A DNA stretch of 64,000 bases from Ianthella basta (Eukaryota; Porifera; Demospongiae; Verongiida; Ianthellidae), in assembly GCA_964019415.1 (NCBI GenBank), contig OZ025874.1:2816696-2880695 (forward strand). The letters run 5' to 3'. Made by a program: the position numbers and the translations under genes. Of this stretch, positions 60,126 to 64,000 are shown in pieces. Each line of letters starts with the position of its first letter. The first letter of the stretch is position 1. Below the pieces are notes generated by a model. The model ran no database searches. It had not been told where the DNA came from and worked only from the letters and a program-made list of their open reading frames with translations.

Positions 60126-61763
60126 TTATAGATAAAAATCATCCATTTCAGTGTATATCTTATCTGGATCAGAATAGTAACGGGGATCCTCCAATTGCTT
60201 GTCAGTGCAAGTCTGTTCAAACGTTTGTGGTTTGACTGTGACAGTCTCTTTTGCTGCTTTCTGTTCTGCTGGAGGGGTTCTTGCAGTCCTGTGAATACAG
60301 ACAGAATGTGTGAAGCTGTAGTGAGTTTGTTGTACAGTCATATATGTACGTACTTTGAGCTGCATACAAAGTCCCACCTGTAACATACTGCATGCTTGTA
60401 TATCATAAACTGAAATGGGTCCTGACCTAGTAGCAGCATCCTGGCTATTAGCAATGTACCCAGGCATAGCGTTCTGCTCATACAGGCCAATTATATATAG
60501 TTTGTCTAGTGCAACTTACTTTCTACTGAGAACATTTATGTATCCAATGAGTGCTATGGAAAGAATGAAAAACATGCTAGCTAAAACGGAGGTCACTGTG
60601 ATGGCTGCAGTGTTGTCTTGATTGAGATTCACAGCAGCAACTAAAGATACGCAATGTGGAGCATGGAGATCTGGAATGGTCAGCCCACAGGGCCCTGGAC
60701 CAATGAAATATCCCTTTCCGTTGAGGGAGATTGCTCTGTTCTCATCTCCTCCCAGTAGCCAATCAGCTAGGCTATTCTTTAGAGCCATCATATCTAATGT
60801 GATGTTTTCAACAGTGGACAGTCTAGCTCTGTAGATGACATAGCCACTTGCACAGGTGAAGTAGTCATCTTCCACTGTAAAGTCATATGGCAAAGCACAG
60901 CGACAGCTCTTAAAGAGCGTCCAGTACACTTCTCTGCTAACTTGGGTGCTGATAGAGGTTGTTGCTCCCTGCATTAATAGAGCATATTTTCAAGCTACAA
61001 TTTGTATATTATTGGAGCAAGTGAGGCCAGTATATAGCAAAACAATTACAAGCAACTCACAACAAAGTCAGAGCAGGTTTGAGTAGGCCAAAAATGTATT
61101 TTAAATTCAAGAATTACCTCTTGCATTGGAATATCTGTAGAAATTGGCATGGCAAAATATCACAAAGCATTTGCAATGTACACCTGTTCAATTAAGTTGC
61201 AACCCAAGTGAGCATGCTATATAATGTAGTGTAACCTACTAAATGTCACCAACTGTTTTGCTGTATTCACCACACTGGGGTTCAGTAGGCCACTTCGGTA
61301 CACTCTAACCCACATGATGTATTCTTCTTCATTGAAGTTCTCCAAAGAAGTGGTGTACATAAAGGTGGTGGTATCATTATTGATGATATTCCAAGTTGCA
61401 GATCTGTATGGGATGTACAGTGACCTGGTAGAGGAGCCATATTGGTAAAAGAAATGGAAGTAGTATATATAGCTGGAGCTGTAGTATCCATCCACAATGT
61501 CCCAAGAGACTGTGACATGAGTGGCGTTGTGAACAGCTTGAAGATTATGAGCATGATTCTCCTGGGCAGCTGCATTAGGGAAATAAGGGGATGGACTCTT
61601 TTACCCCTTTTATATGAACAAAATCTGGATTCAATCTGCAGTAAATCTTTCATGTCATTGGCTGTAGAAGGGGTGTTATAGACATGCATACAACATTTCC
61701 ATGTCCAGTACCTGTGATTGCAGACAGCAATACTGTTGTAGTGAGAAACATTCCCAGCATCAT
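60126..61763 (-). CDS. Gene 13: FN3/SEA-like type I membrane receptor, subfamily B, 355 aa
   Basis: Exons: 61763-61712, 61569-61240, 61134-61061, 60968-60520 and 60288-60126. The signal peptide is MMLGMFLTTTVLLSAIT. FN3 is AAQENHAHNLQAVHNATHVT, then SWDIVDGYYSSSYIYYFHFF. The FN3 donor is A/GTAGGT instead of G/GTAAGT. The linker is IPMQEVILEFKIHFWPTQTC. The ectodomain is as gene 12 with few changes (KSCRCALPYDF, GPCGLTIPDLHAPHC). TM is AAITVTSVLASMFFILSIAL. The tail ends RYYSDPDKIYTEMDDFYL: the family stop codon has become TAT, so two residues (YL) are added before the next stop, which would remove a free DDF C-terminus. The promoter pair is at 62018-62049. Confidence 0.86.
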
Positions 61764-62017
61764 AACAACTCAATTGCACCAGTTTAAAGTTAAACCTTTA
61801 GAGAAACAATGAAGAATTGTTATAATATCATTTATATTCAATATAAATGCTTAGTATTTGCCTACTAGATGAATAAGCCAGAAAAGTACACATACATAAA
61901 TGACAAAACATACTTAATAGCATAAATTTCCAAAATAAGTACTTGATGCACCTTTGCCGCTCTCTCTCTCAACTCCACGGATTTCACTGGAACTGCCCAT
62001 TTATGCTGTGCAGTGCT

Positions 62018-62049
62018 CTCTTATAGTGTTTAAATCTAACAGGAAGTGG
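62018..62049 (-). promoter_or_regulatory. Putative promoter of gene 13: ETS site plus TATA-like box
   Basis: CCACTTCCT (62049-62041) and CTATAAGAG (62026-62018) in the same order and 13-bp spacing as at gene 12, about 260 bp before the ATG. Confidence 0.5.
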
Positions 62050-64000
62050 GTCCGTATAATTTATTCTGCTTTTCTGTTGGGTGTTATCTAAATTGAAAAT
62101 TCTATAGTATAGTAAGCTGCAACTGGTTTATTATAGTTCTGAATAAATTATGATAAGTTTCAAATCAAATGTGTTTGAGCTATAGGTTTTACAGGAATTT
62201 TCTCTTCTACCATCATGTGCTACAGTGTACTATAGTACATGCATGTGCATGTGTACATACATGTGGCAGCACAGTAACATTAGGTATAGCTATACATGGC
62301 TAGAAACTTTGTGTGACGATCACATGCACTGTTAATTGGTGTGCGTGTGAATTGGCTGCTACATACAGTGAGTGCTCTAAGTTTTGAGTGTGATCTTCTG
62401 GTGTACGTGAGCATTGCCCTGAATTCTCACACCAGATTTGAGTGTGGCTTCATTGACTGATTCAATTGGCTACTGGTATATATATATGAAGCCAAATTCA
62501 AAATACAGTTCAGAATTGAATTTCAACATTAATAATGCATAGTAGCATGCAGTTGTAATATATGGTACAAAAGAGACACAGTTAAAGATGATAGGTCTTG
62601 TTAATAGTATGAAAATTGAGTCTGATGATCCATGCAACTTTTGGCAATATCTTGCATGCGTTACTTGAATCTTGTCTTGTCATTGAAATTTCATTGTCTT
62701 ACAGTCTTGTCTGTTGAAAAGTTGTCTTCAAATTCAGTAATCTGGACACTGTTTGGTAGTCGTCCCAATGGCAATTTGCAACAGAACAATAGTGTTTATG
62801 CTAGGTGTACAACTTTCTTTATGGAAGTACACATCATATGGTTTGGAAAACACTTCAACTGCAGTAAACAGCTGCAGAAACCACTTATTCCACATGACAT
62901 GCTGAAACAACACTGGCTGACAACAGGACTGTGGGTTATAATTGCTGTGATAATTAATAAGGGTGGTGTAAATTTCATGTATACAGAAGGCTGTTGTGGT
63001 TCTCCAGTATACACAGTGTAGAAATTAATGCAGATGAGTAAGAGCAGTGATATAATAAGAGTCTTCACAATGCACTAAAGTGCACACAACTCAACCTGTA
63101 TTGATTGGTGGTACTTGTAGAAAATGGATGCAATCCCTTTCAATCATTTTGAATTCACAACTAAAGGACAAGATGCCACCTTCTTGTCATTGTCAACCAA
63201 ATCAATCAATACATGACACAGACAAGACATGTCTCCAAGACAGGAGGACGTCCAAAGTAACTGCATGGGCACTGCTAAACAAAGAACAGATTAGGCCCAT
63301 AAGTACTATTCTAAAATAGACCAGCCATCATAATCTAGGTCTTCCTCTGGGCCATATTCCTCTATAACACCTTCAAACAATCTCCCAGCACATCTCTCAA
63401 TGCCATCCGTTCCGATCCTCCTTCCACTCCTCCTGTCTCTTCTTCACCATCTCCAGCTCCCTCCTTGTATAGTCAGCTAGTATATTGCACTTGCCATGTT
63501 GTTGCCATATAACGTAATTACATAACACTGAATTCAATGCTAAGGGTATGTTGTCAGTAGTCACCAAAGGAACAATCCCATTCTACATAAGCTGACATGA
63601 TTTGTATTGCATACCTGTACAAGGATATATTTGATATAATTATAACTGTTGGTACGTACCTTATTTTATTCCATCTGTTTGTAACATCTTCCTTACTCTG
63701 TTTAGCACACATAACTGTCTTTTTTGCTTTTCTTCATGCATAAATTTTCAGCCCTTTAAATTACACTAAAGTGCGTTCTTATAAAATACCTCCATCTAAC
63801 TTTAAGGAAGGCCATTTGTTGCCCATATTAATATTGTTTGTGACACAATTGCTACTGCCCCCTCCCACACAAGTTCAGTACAGGCGGTGAATGCTGATAC
63901 TCCATGACCAATGTAGGCCACCTAATTGCTCGTTGTTCCCATTTGCATGGGCTCACAGCAGTCTTCAACTGTACACGTGTAATGTGTTCCACACAACCTT
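62050..64000. other. Gene-free right end of the window
   Basis: 62.79-63.0 kb is an R1 left arm like that at 56.5 kb. 63.83-64.0 kb matches the inner right part of the same element, which probably continues outside. Two small plus-strand ORFs (62632-63021 and 63080-63319) have no family resemblance and are not called. Confidence 0.5.

Overview
This is eukaryotic, AT-rich DNA with short introns, many microsatellites and many small repeats. It is almost certainly from an invertebrate animal. My best guess is an early-branching marine animal such as a demosponge, but that is a low-confidence inference from the receptor type and compact introns, not from a diagnostic marker.

The window holds one tandem array of paralogous receptor genes, all on the minus strand. 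Each full gene has five coding exons spread over about 1.6-2.6 kb. They encode a signal peptide, one fibronectin type III (FN3) domain, a short linker exon, a roughly 120-residue domain with six cysteines that looks SEA-like, a Ser/Thr/Pro/Ala-rich stalk, one transmembrane helix, and a cytoplasmic tail ending near YxxM-DDF. Most tails also carry a YxN motif just upstream. Intron phases (1, 1, 0, 2) and exon lengths are nearly constant. I can write complete reading frames for genes at 4846-6425, 11808-13569, 17614-19110, 27691-29220, 41933-44455, 50528-52090, 54371-55927 and 60126-61763. The gene at 22163-23703 is complete only if a shifted splice acceptor is used. Broken or partial copies lie at 1958-2345, 2513-4084, 36156-37395, 48940-49716 and 49868-50345. 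Isolated signal-peptide exons lie at about 20.6 kb and 32.8 kb.

There are two subfamilies. Subfamily A (1.9-37.4 kb and 48.9-52.1 kb) has an Arg/Thr/Ala-rich tail of about 60 residues with YPN and YTEM motifs. Subfamily B (41.9-44.5, 54.4-55.9 and 60.1-61.8 kb) has a longer linker exon, a different tail and an ETS-plus-TATA-like promoter. Exons are mixed between neighbours, for example the gene 3-like FN3 and gene 6-like signal peptide in the gene at 50.5-52.1 kb. This suggests gene conversion or unequal exchange.

DNA between genes is built from duplicated blocks that recur once per unit. They contain a 58-nt leader exon, a TTAATCAGATTCAT inverted repeat, an RFX X-box-like palindrome about 0.7-0.8 kb upstream of several start codons, fold-back elements and small TIR elements. 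Notable mobile elements are an 801-bp hAT-like non-autonomous element (1101-1901), a 103-bp TIR element (48364-48466) and a 476-bp GC-rich retroposon inserted in a receptor exon (36639-37114, flanked by a 12-bp duplication). Long CA tracts lie at 39.4, 39.8, 53.8 and 59.5 kb.

Together the genes look like a diversifying family of cell-surface receptors that could signal through SH2-domain proteins. A role in recognition (immune or self/non-self) is an inference from architecture and genomic style only.
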